This document shows positions 1-8,024 of a stretch of 18,461 bases of DNA, one piece after another. Source of the DNA: Campylobacteraceae bacterium (GTDB lineage: Bacteria; Campylobacterota; Campylobacteria; Campylobacterales; Sulfurospirillaceae); the NCBI GenBank assembly GCA_019162915.1, contig JAFLKZ010000019.1, positions 1,963-20,423 of the forward strand, read 5' to 3'. The notes below the pieces were generated by a model. It had not been told where the DNA came from. It searched no databases and saw nothing but the letters and a program-made list of their open reading frames with translations. Within the stretch, counting starts at the first letter, position 1. The number at the start of each line of letters is the position of its first letter. The position numbers were made by a program, and so were the translations under genes.

Positions 1-652
1 AGTATTTTGCATTAATCGCTTTAGGGATAATCTCTTCATCACGAAAGAATAATTTTGCAATATCTAAACAGAATTGTGTTTGTTCAAGCGCATTTTTTTC
101 ATAAATATTTTTAATTTTCAAAAGCCCAAATTGCTTTAATGCTTCAATTTCAAAAGTATAATTTGGATCATCTTTGATTTTTGCTAAAAAAGATTCAATT
201 GAAATTCTATTGTTGTTCTCTTGAATTTCATATTGAGTATATATGTATATTTTTTTGATAAGCTCCAAAGATGAATATGTTAATGCTTTTAGAATTTTCA
301 TAATTTTGAATTTATTATTAGAGGAGATTGTATTATCTACAATTTTCTTATATAAAGTGACATAGATAGTAGTTTTTTTCTCTTCTTCATCGTTTATGGC
401 TGCGGATAGTAAAGAGTAATAATCATCTTCTGAAGTGATATTGTTTTTTAAATTTTCTATTTCTTTATCTGATAATTTATTGTAAAAAAGCTTTTGATTA
501 AATTGATAAAACCTTCGTTCACGCCTTGCAGAAAAAAATTTTGCACCTTTATCAATAAGAGATAATGTCCCTGTAGGATCAATGATTTTGCCAATTTCAA
601 TAATGAGCTCATATAAACTTTCATCTTCAGCTTGTATTATATCTGTTCCCAT
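1..652 (-). CDS. Hypothetical protein, 3' end beyond the window (217 codons visible)
   Basis: An open minus-strand frame runs from ATG at 652 to the left edge without a stop. The start is supported by AGGA about ten bases upstream and by a good promoter just before it (670-697). The visible protein is charged, helical and rich in Lys, Glu, Ile and Asn, with no signal peptide or clear membrane segment. A stretch near residues 25-50 (DPTGTLSLIDKG, then SARRERRFYQFN) is the most distinctive part. I do not recognise the family. It lies downstream of the primase-like gene but has its own promoter and operator-like palindrome, so it is probably an independently regulated cargo gene of the mobile element. 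A defence or regulatory role is possible, but nothing in the sequence shows it. Confidence 0.75.
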   Translation of the reverse strand, partial: MGTDIIQAEDESLYELIIEIGKIIDPTGTLSLIDKGAKFFSARRERRFYQFNQKLFYNKLSDKEIENLKNNITSEDDYYSLLSAAINDEEEKKTTIYVTLYKKIVDNTISSNNKFKIMKILKALTYSSLELIKKIYIYTQYEIQENNNRISIESFLAKIKDDPNYTFEIEALKQFGLLKIKNIYEKNALEQTQFCLDIAKLFFRDEEIIPKAINAKY

Positions 653-669
653 AGAGTAACATCCTAAGT

Positions 670-697
670 ATTATTTGTACAAATATAGCATAGTCAA
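670..697 (-). promoter_or_regulatory. Sigma70-like promoter for the leftmost gene
   Basis: Read on the minus strand, TTGACT (692-697) is followed after 16 bases by AATAAT (670-675), one mismatch each from the consensus hexamers. The predicted transcript starts close upstream of the AGGA ribosome site and the ATG at 652. It lies right after the stop of the primase-like gene. Confidence 0.5.
672..685. repeat. 14-bp perfect palindrome inside a promoter (operator candidate)
   Basis: TATTTGTACAAATA is its own reverse complement. It covers most of the space between the -35 and -10 hexamers of the promoter at 670-697, where a bound repressor would block RNA polymerase. The binding protein is unknown. 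Confidence 0.45.
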
Positions 698-699
698 CT

Positions 700-1773
700 T
701 TAATTCCTTTCATTTTCAATGCTTGGCATTTGTTGCTGCTGCCGTACACCATACGTATTTAACCGCGCATAAATTTCTTCATTTCCAAACACCAGATCAT
801 TCACATCTTTCCCCTGTTCGTCCTCTTTGTATAGGAGTGAACTATATTGCTGAATATTGGCTTCTTGAACAATGGTGTTTAAAAACTCAATACCTGCTTG
901 ATCGTTTTGATTGAAAAACGTTATGTGTTCATACTCTTTTTCTTTTAAGAACTCAGCGATTTTATGAGCGTTACTCGTAGTATTGGCTATGATTACATTA
1001 ACCTGTGATAAATCAATCTGCTGATATGCTGCGGCATAATCCATCTTACTCTCAAATATTGCTACTTTCTTTGAATTTTCATCGAGAAACAATGAAATAT
1101 CCTTATTCCGAAAACTCATACTCTTTAATCCGCCTATACTACGCCTTAAAAAATGAATGTCTGCTCCCTCTCTCTGTGTAAGAATTCCAACACCAAATGC
1201 TTTTTTAGCTTCACCATCCTTGGTGTAGTATTCCCCATTAATCAGTTTAAACTGTGGAGGTATCTTGTGAATACCTCGGCTTGCAAGGTATTCAACGGCA
1301 GGTGCATAACTACTAATCTCTTTTGTATCAAGCACTCGTGAAACTGGTAGGCTCTTTTCTCGTTGGTTATTTTGTTCTTTCATAGCTTGGATACGTTCTT
1401 GCTCCTCTTGACTGAGCGAGTGATCGATTTTATTATGATGGATCGCTTCTTCAAGCCTGTTTCGGATATGAAGTGTATCTAAGCAAAATTGCAATGCAGA
1501 TTTATAATCTCTTCCTGTAGCTTCCATGACCACATTTTCAATAGTACCGCTTGCATTGGTACCTCCAAAATCTTTAAACTTCCATACTCCTTGGCGAATA
1601 GTGATGTATGCTGAGGCATGATTCTCTGAACGGACTTTGAGTTTGTAGCTATCGTTCCCAATAGGCTGAAAATCAAGATTAAGAGCTTGTAAAATGGGTG
1701 CAGGATCGCTTACATGTAATTCATCTGCGGTTTGTTTTTGAAGTGCTTTGATTTGATCATAAGAGAGTTTCAT
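700..1773 (-). CDS. Toprim-domain primase-like protein of the mobile element
   Basis: The 357-residue protein looks like a mobile-element primase relative. Residues about 40-100 resemble the N-terminal region of DnaG-like primases (WKFKDFGGTNASGTIENVV, then a helical segment) but lack the zinc-binding cysteines. Residues about 235-310 look like a Toprim domain: FESKMD (240-245) carries the expected acidic residue E241, and NQNDQAG (288-294) stands where DNG/DxD-AG is usual. The first Asp of that pair is replaced by Gln289, while D291 is kept. AAGGA lies six bases before the ATG. The gene follows the coupling-protein gene by 15 bases. In conjugative elements such proteins prime the transferred strand in the recipient; that role is inferred. 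The altered acidic motif leaves catalytic activity open. Confidence 0.7.
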   Translation of the reverse strand: MKLSYDQIKALQKQTADELHVSDPAPILQALNLDFQPIGNDSYKLKVRSENHASAYITIRQGVWKFKDFGGTNASGTIENVVMEATGRDYKSALQFCLDTLHIRNRLEEAIHHNKIDHSLSQEEQERIQAMKEQNNQREKSLPVSRVLDTKEISSYAPAVEYLASRGIHKIPPQFKLINGEYYTKDGEAKKAFGVGILTQREGADIHFLRRSIGGLKSMSFRNKDISLFLDENSKKVAIFESKMDYAAAYQQIDLSQVNVIIANTTSNAHKIAEFLKEKEYEHITFFNQNDQAGIEFLNTIVQEANIQQYSSLLYKEDEQGKDVNDLVFGNEEIYARLNTYGVRQQQQMPSIENERN

Positions 1774-1788
1774 GGTGTGTCCTTTGTC

Positions 1789-3663
1789 TTAGAAATTGAT
1801 TTTTTGAAGTTGGGTGGTAGTGAAATTGAAAATATCTGGTAATGCACCATATAATTGATATTGTTCAATGAACGATAATTGGGCTTCGCTATTTTCTTTT
1901 GGAATGGAGTTCCATTTGCCCGCAAGATCAAACCGCTCTTGTATGCTGAGAAGCTTCATTTTGCTTTGGATGATAGTTTCATTAGGAATAAACTCTTGAA
2001 AGAAGAGATCAAAATTGACATCTTGGAGATTGTTATCTTTGACAAATGCTTCTTTATTTTGAGAAGCTTCAAAGCGTTTGAAGAGCTTGAATTTATCTAG
2101 TTTGCTCAGCTTCATAGAACGATTAAACATATCTTCGACTTTTAGGCTACTTGGATCAATTTTGATATTGGATTTGTATTTGAGTTCATAAAAACCTGAG
2201 AGATCTTTTTTAATAAAGCCTTCATGCTTTTTGGTGAGTTTTACAACAGGTGTATAGCCTTTGTAGAGGACTTGCATCTGCGGAATAAAAGTAATATGCG
2301 AATAACTTTCACCTAAACCGTTGAGAATATGTGTGTTGAGTAGATGAGTTGAATCTTTTTTGGCTTGCCACGAGACAGTTTTTTTACCATCAGTATAGCT
2401 TTCATTACGCTCTTCATAATTGTATTCAGTTTCTCTCATTGCCTCCATAAGAATATCTGCTGTCTCTGGTTGAATAGTTGAAAAATAAATCCACACAAAA
2501 GCTGAACTCGTAAGCTCTTCTAAAAGTTTTTTATTGTCTGTTGGAATATATTGCACGCCACCTGCCAAAATCCCACCTCTGGAGCGAATTAATGTGTGTA
2601 ATCGCTTGCGTGTCGCTTCTTCCATATTTTGTAAAAAAGTAAGGTATTCATCAAACGCATAAAATGTAAAATCTGTTGTTGTATCAGGCATAGAGACATG
2701 GATTTGAGTAAAACATGATGTAAATGCGGTAAAGAGAGGCTTAAGAGCTTTTTCATATTCTGCAACATTAGATAATATGAGTTTGGATTGGTTATTTCTT
2801 TGAAAAAATTGTTTAATGGTGAAGCTTTTTTGATTAGGATCTTGCATTTGATACGCCATAATTTCTAAAGGTTCTAAAATTTGCTCCATTGTTGATTGAA
2901 CATCTTTTTGGCTCTTTTGTGTAGAAGCTTCAATCTCATCAAACATATCTCTTAACAACTTGATGAATAAAAGCCACTTTTGTGCAGGAGTTGCATTTTT
3001 ATAAGAGGTTTTTACTTGTAAAGCTACATCGTTAAAGCGCTTTTCTGAGGCAGCTTTAAAATAATCCGCTTTTTCTCCTAATATGGAAGTTATGTAGTCA
3101 AAAAAGAATGTTTTAATGGTACCTTCGTCCTCGCTCATAACATCCCAAAGACAGCTTCGTTCATCATATGGGCATAATATAAGATCTTTACGAGGTACAT
3201 AAAGCGTTTGAATCGTATCTTGCTTAACATCGTGTATCAAGGCTCTATTGTAAAAAGGTTGAGTTAAAAGATTGTTATAAAATGTAGTTTTGCCTGATCC
3301 CATTTTACCGACAATAAGCATTCCTTCTCTAAGAAGAATCGGTGGTAAGGAGATTTTGGTTGTTTCTGCTCTCTTTTTTAAAAAACCATTCATCATTGAT
3401 TCACTGGTAAATTCTTGAAGGAAGCGAAATTCATCAAGAAAGACAGTATATGAAGGCTTACTGAAAAGGTGCTTGAGCTTTGAATAAGGAGTCCAAATAT
3501 AACCTTTGATCAGTTTTTTTGGATTGGCTCCACTTCCCCATGCATACCTTGACATTGGATAATTCTCAAAAACAAATCCATGCTCTTCTTTGGTTCTTGG
3601 CTTGAATACAAACGCTAAAATTAACCCGATGATTGTAAAAATTACTATGACACTTGTACTCAT
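1789..3663 (-). CDS. Type IV coupling protein, TraD/TrwB (VirD4) family
   Basis: The 624-residue ATPase would link the relaxosome to the type IV secretion channel and pump the transferred strand. An N-terminal membrane segment spans about residues 4-20; only one is evident, whereas TraD/TrwB usually have two. Walker A is GKMGSGKTT (119-127). A Walker B-like FTFYAFDEY (332-340) supplies D338 and E339. The downstream SRGGILAGGVQYIP (361-374) fits the conserved post-Walker-B segment containing the sensor Gln. The charged C-terminal 150 residues match no domain I recognise. GGATGGAGAG precedes the ATG, which overlaps the stop of the upstream 67-codon gene by 4 bases. Its place just after a MobF relaxase is the standard arrangement. 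Confidence 0.88.
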   Translation of the reverse strand: MSTSVIVIFTIIGLILAFVFKPRTKEEHGFVFENYPMSRYAWGSGANPKKLIKGYIWTPYSKLKHLFSKPSYTVFLDEFRFLQEFTSESMMNGFLKKRAETTKISLPPILLREGMLIVGKMGSGKTTFYNNLLTQPFYNRALIHDVKQDTIQTLYVPRKDLILCPYDERSCLWDVMSEDEGTIKTFFFDYITSILGEKADYFKAASEKRFNDVALQVKTSYKNATPAQKWLLFIKLLRDMFDEIEASTQKSQKDVQSTMEQILEPLEIMAYQMQDPNQKSFTIKQFFQRNNQSKLILSNVAEYEKALKPLFTAFTSCFTQIHVSMPDTTTDFTFYAFDEYLTFLQNMEEATRKRLHTLIRSRGGILAGGVQYIPTDNKKLLEELTSSAFVWIYFSTIQPETADILMEAMRETEYNYEERNESYTDGKKTVSWQAKKDSTHLLNTHILNGLGESYSHITFIPQMQVLYKGYTPVVKLTKKHEGFIKKDLSGFYELKYKSNIKIDPSSLKVEDMFNRSMKLSKLDKFKLFKRFEASQNKEAFVKDNNLQDVNFDLFFQEFIPNETIIQSKMKLLSIQERFDLAGKWNSIPKENSEAQLSFIEQYQLYGALPDIFNFTTTQLQKINF

Positions 3664-3863
3664 CTCTCCATCCCCTTGTCTAAGATAGAATCAAGTCCTA
3701 ACTCTGCAAAGAGTTCCAGAGGCATTTTAAGTGAGACGATACCATTCTCTAAGATGGCTTCAATGCCATTTTTAAGTAAGTCTTTGAAGAGGTCTTCTAA
3801 GACACCATTATCTTGTTCTTGCTGTTGTGGATTTTGTTGATGTGATTCAATTTGAATTTTCAT
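3660..3863 (-). CDS. Small acidic helical protein between relaxase and coupling protein
   Basis: A 67-codon gene starts 2 bases after the relaxase stop, with TGGAG about eight bases before the ATG. Its end overlaps the coupling-protein start by 4 bases (ATGA type), so it is very likely translated within the operon. The protein has a Gln/Asn-rich N-terminus (HQQNPQQQEQDNG) and then two amphipathic Leu/Ile-rich helices. There is no signal peptide, membrane segment or recognised domain. Its position suggests an accessory of the relaxase or coupling protein, but that is inference. Confidence 0.7.
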   Translation of the reverse strand: MKIQIESHQQNPQQQEQDNGVLEDLFKDLLKNGIEAILENGIVSLKMPLELFAELGLDSILDKGMER

Positions 3864-3865
3864 TG

Positions 3866-6769
3866 TTATCGCTCCATTTCATCTTCATGATTTTGATTTA
3901 GTGTTGATCTTGAATCTTGGCTTCTATTTTGGTAAGTTTCTCTAGGACTTCGATTATCATCTCTTTCATTGTTGGCTCCGATAGATTGATTTTCTCTTCT
4001 GGTGGATTCAGTTTCTGAGATATCTCCACGAGTAGTTCCGAGATCAGTTTTTGCTGATCGATCATGACTATGTTCTGGTTGTTGATCTCTTTGAGTAGTA
4101 TGGTGTTTAACTCTTGCATGTAAATTCTCCTTTAGAATTTGGTATTTTTCTTTGATTTGTTCGATTAGCTTGTAAAGTTTGTTTTGTGAAATTGTCTTGA
4201 TGGCTTGCTTGGAAACTTGTAGATTATTGGTAATATGGTCAAGTGTTGTGGTTTTAACTTGATTTCTAGTGACATTCTTCTTGAGTTTTTGCAGATTTTC
4301 TGTGATAATTTTAACTTTGTATTTGGCTCTGGTGACTTGAGTATAGAAGCTTTTAATATTTGCCATCTCAGAATCTGCGATAATGACTACATTATTTGCG
4401 GTGGCTCCTTGGGCTTTATAATCGGTAATGCAATAACCGTGATCTAGGTAGTTGTATTCTTTTGCGCTGAAATGTACAGTTTTACCTTGAACATTTGCTG
4501 TGATAGTGCCTTGTTTATCAATGCTTTTTATCGTGCCGATATTGCCATTTTTGACATTGAGTTTTTTATCATTTTTAGTAAAGAGTATCTTTTCACCAAT
4601 ACCAAATGATTGCTCTTTGACATTAAAAAGCGATAATTGATCTCCATGCAGTGAAATATCGATAACTTTTATATCCTCTTTGCCAAACTGTAATGTAACT
4701 TCATTTTTATCTTGGTTCACTTCGATGATCTTTGCTTCTGAACCTGCTTTGATGCCATTTTTGGAAGTGTTGAAAAATACGATTTGATCTTTTTTATAGG
4801 CGTTGATAAAAAACTTCTCTTGAGTACTAAGGGCAATAGCTTCTTTGACAATTAAATTTCGAGACTCCATGATCTCATTTTGAGATAACCTGTGTCGCCT
4901 GATTGTCTCATTGATTTGATTACGAAGATTGTTTTTAGATGTAATAATTAGTGCATTTGGATCTTCTTTATAAGCTTGATAGGCTGCACCAAAAAGATTG
5001 ATATTTTGATGCAGCACTTTTTCTTTTTCTAAAACTTCAAACGCTTTATCAGTCTGTTTATCTTTGATAAATTGAACACACTCTTTGAGACTTTGTGTTT
5101 TTTGGCGAAGTGTTTCCTCCATGACAATAGTTTGCATACCTCGTTGCTGCAATTGTTCAAAGATAGCTCCTGCACTAATGGTTTGAAATTGCTTGGTATC
5201 ACCTAGTAGAACAATTCTTGCATTTTGCTCTTTAGCTCTGGCAATGAGTTGATGGAGTTGTTTACTACCTACCATGGAAGCTTCATCAACGATATAGATC
5301 TGCTCTTTGCTTGATGGTGTTGTGGACTTACTCAAAAATGAATGCAAGGTTGTAGATTTGATGCCTGAGCCTTCTTCTAATTCATCAGCTGCTTTACCTG
5401 TAAACGCTAAACCATGCAATTCCATATCTTTATCTTTTAAAAACTCTTTGACAGCTTTGAGCATATAGGTTTTACCTGTGCCTGCATCGCCTTGAATGCC
5501 TATCAAGGTGTCTTTTGAAGTAAGGATATGTTTTAGGGCATTATTTTGTCCTAGGGTCATTGTCGCATCATTTTCTATTTGCGTTTCTATGAGTTTTGAT
5601 TTAAGATCTTTAGTGGTATTTGAAAACTCTATAATCTCTTTTTCGATAGTAAGAATTTCTTGCGTAGTGAATTGATTTTGAGAGATTTTGATGAGATTGG
5701 ATATTTCTATACTATCCCAAATATCTTTTGCTCTAACTTCTCCTATGCCTAATGTTGCAGCAACTTTGAAAAGACCTTCTTTGGTAAAGGTGCTTTCTTG
5801 CTCTGTGATGATTTGACTTGATTTTTCTATGATTTCTTGAATATCAATGTTTTTTAAAGAGAGATTTTCGGCTTGAATGGATCCTAGAATTTGATCTACA
5901 TTAGCAATCTTTGAGGCACGCTCTAAATTATAAGATCTAACTTGATTTCTATCGACATCTTTTTTAGATTTTCTGCTCTCTAGTGCTGCGTATTGTTTGA
6001 GTTCTGTTTCACTTGCATTTGGATACTTTTCACGAATACTATCTAATGACTCAGCTATTTGCTTTGAGCGTTGTGAAAACTCACTAATCAATGATTTATC
6101 AATGCCTTTGATTTCAAAAAGCATTTGTTTTGTATTGGTGACTTCGATATCAATGCCAAGATCTTTCAAGTTTTTGGCAAGCTCTGATCGATAAAATTGA
6201 CCGTTGAGCATTTTATTGTTATAGAGTATTTCATTTGAAATTGCTCGATACTTTCCATCACTATCTTTAGTCATATTCATAATGACTGCATGTGTATGAA
6301 GATTTGCATCTAGCTCTCTATTGGTATCGTGTTCAAACTTAGCAACAATCATTTTATTGGTGTTGATATGGTTGCTGATTCCATCTTTTTTATTGTTACA
6401 TGTAATGTAGTTTTGCTCAATATGAGACAAAGATGCATTGACTGCTTGATCATGTGCTTTACGAATTGCTTGAGAGAGTTTTTGATCTTCTTTGGCTTCT
6501 GCGAGTTCAAGTAAAACCGAAACACTTTTTGGAGCTGAAAATGTATGATCGTATCCTGCTCTATGCTTACCATTAGCACCATCTTGAACAAGTTGTTTGC
6601 CATTAACTTTGCCTCTGATAAGATCTTGAAAGGAGTCATGAGTTAGGTCTTCCAACCCTAACTCATCTTTTAAACTCCCAAAATACTCACCTCTTTGCTG
6701 AGTATAGTAGTTATCTTTTTCATAGTATGTGGATGCCATTTCGACACTAACATTGCTAATTGATAGCAT
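3866..6769 (-). CDS. MobF-family conjugative relaxase-helicase (TrwC/TraI type)
   Basis: The 967-residue protein nicks oriT and unwinds the strand for transfer. The relaxase domain (about 1-300) begins with the family-typical paired tyrosines YYEKDNYY (Y15, Y16, Y21, Y22). It then has YDHTFSAPKSVS (73-84, including D74) and the metal-binding histidines H147, H158 and H160 in RELDANLHTH. The superfamily 1 helicase follows: Walker A GDAGTGKT (427-434), DEAS (495-498), GDTKQF (523-528), YCITDYKAQGAT (779-790) and YTQVTRAK (809-816). From residue 885 the tail is polar and apparently disordered, and its DNA also encodes a 73-codon frame (3898-4119). AAGGGAAG precedes the ATG; M1 fits the usual MLSI start, so the Met at residue 11 is rejected. 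Confidence 0.95.
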   Translation of the reverse strand: MLSISNVSVEMASTYYEKDNYYTQQRGEYFGSLKDELGLEDLTHDSFQDLIRGKVNGKQLVQDGANGKHRAGYDHTFSAPKSVSVLLELAEAKEDQKLSQAIRKAHDQAVNASLSHIEQNYITCNNKKDGISNHINTNKMIVAKFEHDTNRELDANLHTHAVIMNMTKDSDGKYRAISNEILYNNKMLNGQFYRSELAKNLKDLGIDIEVTNTKQMLFEIKGIDKSLISEFSQRSKQIAESLDSIREKYPNASETELKQYAALESRKSKKDVDRNQVRSYNLERASKIANVDQILGSIQAENLSLKNIDIQEIIEKSSQIITEQESTFTKEGLFKVAATLGIGEVRAKDIWDSIEISNLIKISQNQFTTQEILTIEKEIIEFSNTTKDLKSKLIETQIENDATMTLGQNNALKHILTSKDTLIGIQGDAGTGKTYMLKAVKEFLKDKDMELHGLAFTGKAADELEEGSGIKSTTLHSFLSKSTTPSSKEQIYIVDEASMVGSKQLHQLIARAKEQNARIVLLGDTKQFQTISAGAIFEQLQQRGMQTIVMEETLRQKTQSLKECVQFIKDKQTDKAFEVLEKEKVLHQNINLFGAAYQAYKEDPNALIITSKNNLRNQINETIRRHRLSQNEIMESRNLIVKEAIALSTQEKFFINAYKKDQIVFFNTSKNGIKAGSEAKIIEVNQDKNEVTLQFGKEDIKVIDISLHGDQLSLFNVKEQSFGIGEKILFTKNDKKLNVKNGNIGTIKSIDKQGTITANVQGKTVHFSAKEYNYLDHGYCITDYKAQGATANNVVIIADSEMANIKSFYTQVTRAKYKVKIITENLQKLKKNVTRNQVKTTTLDHITNNLQVSKQAIKTISQNKLYKLIEQIKEKYQILKENLHARVKHHTTQRDQQPEHSHDRSAKTDLGTTRGDISETESTRRENQSIGANNERDDNRSPRETYQNRSQDSRSTLNQNHEDEMER
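3898..4119 (-). CDS. Candidate nested gene in an alternative frame of the relaxase tail
   Basis: A 73-codon frame lies wholly inside the relaxase gene, shifted +1, over relaxase residues 884-958. Its ATG at 4119 is preceded by AAAGGAG with 7 bases between AGGAG and ATG, a ribosome site as good as the best in this operon. The product is Leu/Ile/Glu/Lys-rich and looks like amphipathic or coiled-coil helices (ELNTILLKEINNQN; MKEMIIEVLEKLTKIEAKIQ), far more protein-like than the relaxase frame over the same bases, which is almost free of hydrophobic residues. That asymmetry suggests the nested frame carries the constraint. No family is recognised. Chance cannot be excluded without comparative data. 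Confidence 0.55.
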   Translation of the reverse strand: MQELNTILLKEINNQNIVMIDQQKLISELLVEISQKLNPPEEKINLSEPTMKEMIIEVLEKLTKIEAKIQDQH

Positions 6770-6798
6770 TTCTTCCCTTTTTTACTTTAAAAAACATC

Positions 6799-6924
6799 TT
6801 ATGGAACGAAGTTCCGTCAGGTGTAAACTCTTCCGAGTGCATTTTCTCTTCACATTTAGTTCAGTTTTATGCAAACTGGTTCAATGTTGTTCACTTTCAC
6901 TTCACTTTTGTGCTTTTTTGTTCA
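6799..6924. other. Candidate oriT and/or partition site upstream of the relaxase
   Basis: The 127-base gap between the relaxase start and the ParA gene holds two short inverted repeats: GGAAC-gaa-GTTCC (6803-6815) and CAGTTT-tatgc-AAACTG (6862-6878). GTTCA occurs at 6859, 6879, 6889 and 6920, spaced 20, 10 and 31 bases, roughly whole turns of the helix. The last copy lies in the 3' end of the ParA gene. MobF origins of transfer often lie beside the relaxase gene, and centromeres beside parA, so either role fits. No known nic sequence is evident here. Confidence 0.35.
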
Positions 6925-7706
6925 ATCGGTGTATTTTCCGTAAAAAATGGTAGAAAGTCGGTAAAAATTTGTTTTAGTACATCTCCTGCCAATTCACTGT
7001 TCCGATAATTATTCCAAGCTTTAAAAAAGGCATTTCTGTCATCGGAAAACTTATCGTAGAAAAATGCTGTTGCTTTCTCTTTTGGTAATTCTTGAGAAAT
7101 TCTTGCAAGATCACCAATGGTGTAATTTTGCATCTCTGAAATTTCAAAAAAATTGGAGAATGGAATTTTGAATTCTTGTTTTATTTCTAGTTGGTCTCTG
7201 ATACTTTGAATATTCATATTAGCATCACCAAAATAGAAGACAAATTCATCTCTAAGATTAGAAAGATCACGATATCCATTGAGTATAAAAAAAGTATTTT
7301 TAGGGTCATTGATTCTCTGATATGTATCAGTAGCATTTTTAAGCTGTGCCAAATTTTGATTAATGGGGATAAGCCATTTAACATCAACTTTACCGAGGCT
7401 TTTAACGATTTCAATAACTTTTAATGCATCGTCACCACCTCCTGCATCGATAATAATTTCATTATCGCTTGAAAGTGTTTCATATATAATCTCTGCTGCT
7501 ATATTTTGGTCAGTCGTCTTTGCATTACGGGTATTGTTTTTGATAATATCGCTTTGTGAATAGATGTTTGAGTCGTTATTATTGTCTATTTCAAAAATCT
7601 TGAAATTTCGACCTAAATGTGTAAAAATTGCTGACAGCACGTGAAATGAAAGAGTGCTTTTTCCGCATCCTCCCTTGGTAGAAACGATTGCATAGATGGT
7701 TGCCAT
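6897..7706 (-). CDS. ParA/MinD-type ATPase (VirC1-like or partition ATPase)
   Basis: This 269-residue protein has the deviant Walker A KGGCGKST (11-18) with the signature Lys11. It also has FEIDNNND (38-45, D41) in the Walker A' position and IIIDAGGGDD (84-93) in the Walker B region. The C-terminal hundred residues are poorly conserved in general and not diagnostic. ParA-type ATPases segregate plasmids, or in conjugative systems recruit the relaxosome (VirC1). The gene lies between an HTH-protein gene (3 bases upstream) and the candidate oriT/relaxase region, which fits both roles. AAGGAAT precedes the ATG. The 3' end carries one copy of the GTTCA repeat. No ParB with a GERR-type motif is seen nearby. 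Confidence 0.85.
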   Translation of the reverse strand: MATIYAIVSTKGGCGKSTLSFHVLSAIFTHLGRNFKIFEIDNNNDSNIYSQSDIIKNNTRNAKTTDQNIAAEIIYETLSSDNEIIIDAGGGDDALKVIEIVKSLGKVDVKWLIPINQNLAQLKNATDTYQRINDPKNTFFILNGYRDLSNLRDEFVFYFGDANMNIQSIRDQLEIKQEFKIPFSNFFEISEMQNYTIGDLARISQELPKEKATAFFYDKFSDDRNAFFKAWNNYRNSELAGDVLKQIFTDFLPFFTENTPIEQKSTKVK

Positions 7707-7709
7707 TTT

Positions 7710-8015
7710 TTATTCCTTATCTAAGTTTTTGAGAAAGCTTTGTGTTGCTTTCGATATTCCTATTGGCTCTTGCATGGTGATGATTTGAGCAACTTTATTA
7801 CTGACTTTTCTTTCATTTTTATTAATATTCTTGCCAAGGTATGCATAGATATAACGCTCTGATGCAGTAATCTTTTGCGATGCAAGGAATGCTCTTATTT
7901 GTTCTATGGTATATCCATTTTCATAGAGCTTTAAAATCGCATCACCATGTTGAACTAGTTTATTTTTTCTCCTTTTTGGTTGATTGGTATTGCACCATTG
8001 ATCTAGATTTTTCAT
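7710..8015 (-). CDS. Small HTH DNA-binding protein, probable partner of the ParA-type ATPase
   Basis: The 101-residue basic protein contains a probable helix-turn-helix at about residues 22-60 (ILKLYENGYTIEQIRAFLAS, then a second helix ending YIYAYLGK), similar in pattern to recombinase or transposase HTH regions. The flanks are Lys/Arg-rich. AGGA lies about eight bases before the ATG, and the stop is 3 bases before the ParA-type gene, so the pair is almost certainly co-expressed. A DNA-binding adaptor for the ATPase (ParB/ParG-like in role, or VirC2-like) is the most plausible job, but no family is recognised. Confidence 0.6.
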   Translation of the reverse strand: MKNLDQWCNTNQPKRRKNKLVQHGDAILKLYENGYTIEQIRAFLASQKITASERYIYAYLGKNINKNERKVSNKVAQIITMQEPIGISKATQSFLKNLDKE

Positions 8016-8024
8016 GGTATATTC

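Noticed and set aside
675..914. 79-codon plus-strand frame at the end of the primase-like gene
   Set aside because: It is antisense to a well supported gene, with His/Phe/Leu-rich shadow composition and no ribosome site.
6349..6639. 96-codon alternative frame inside the relaxase gene
   Set aside because: It overlaps the conserved histidine region of the relaxase, lacks a ribosome site and has no protein-like pattern.
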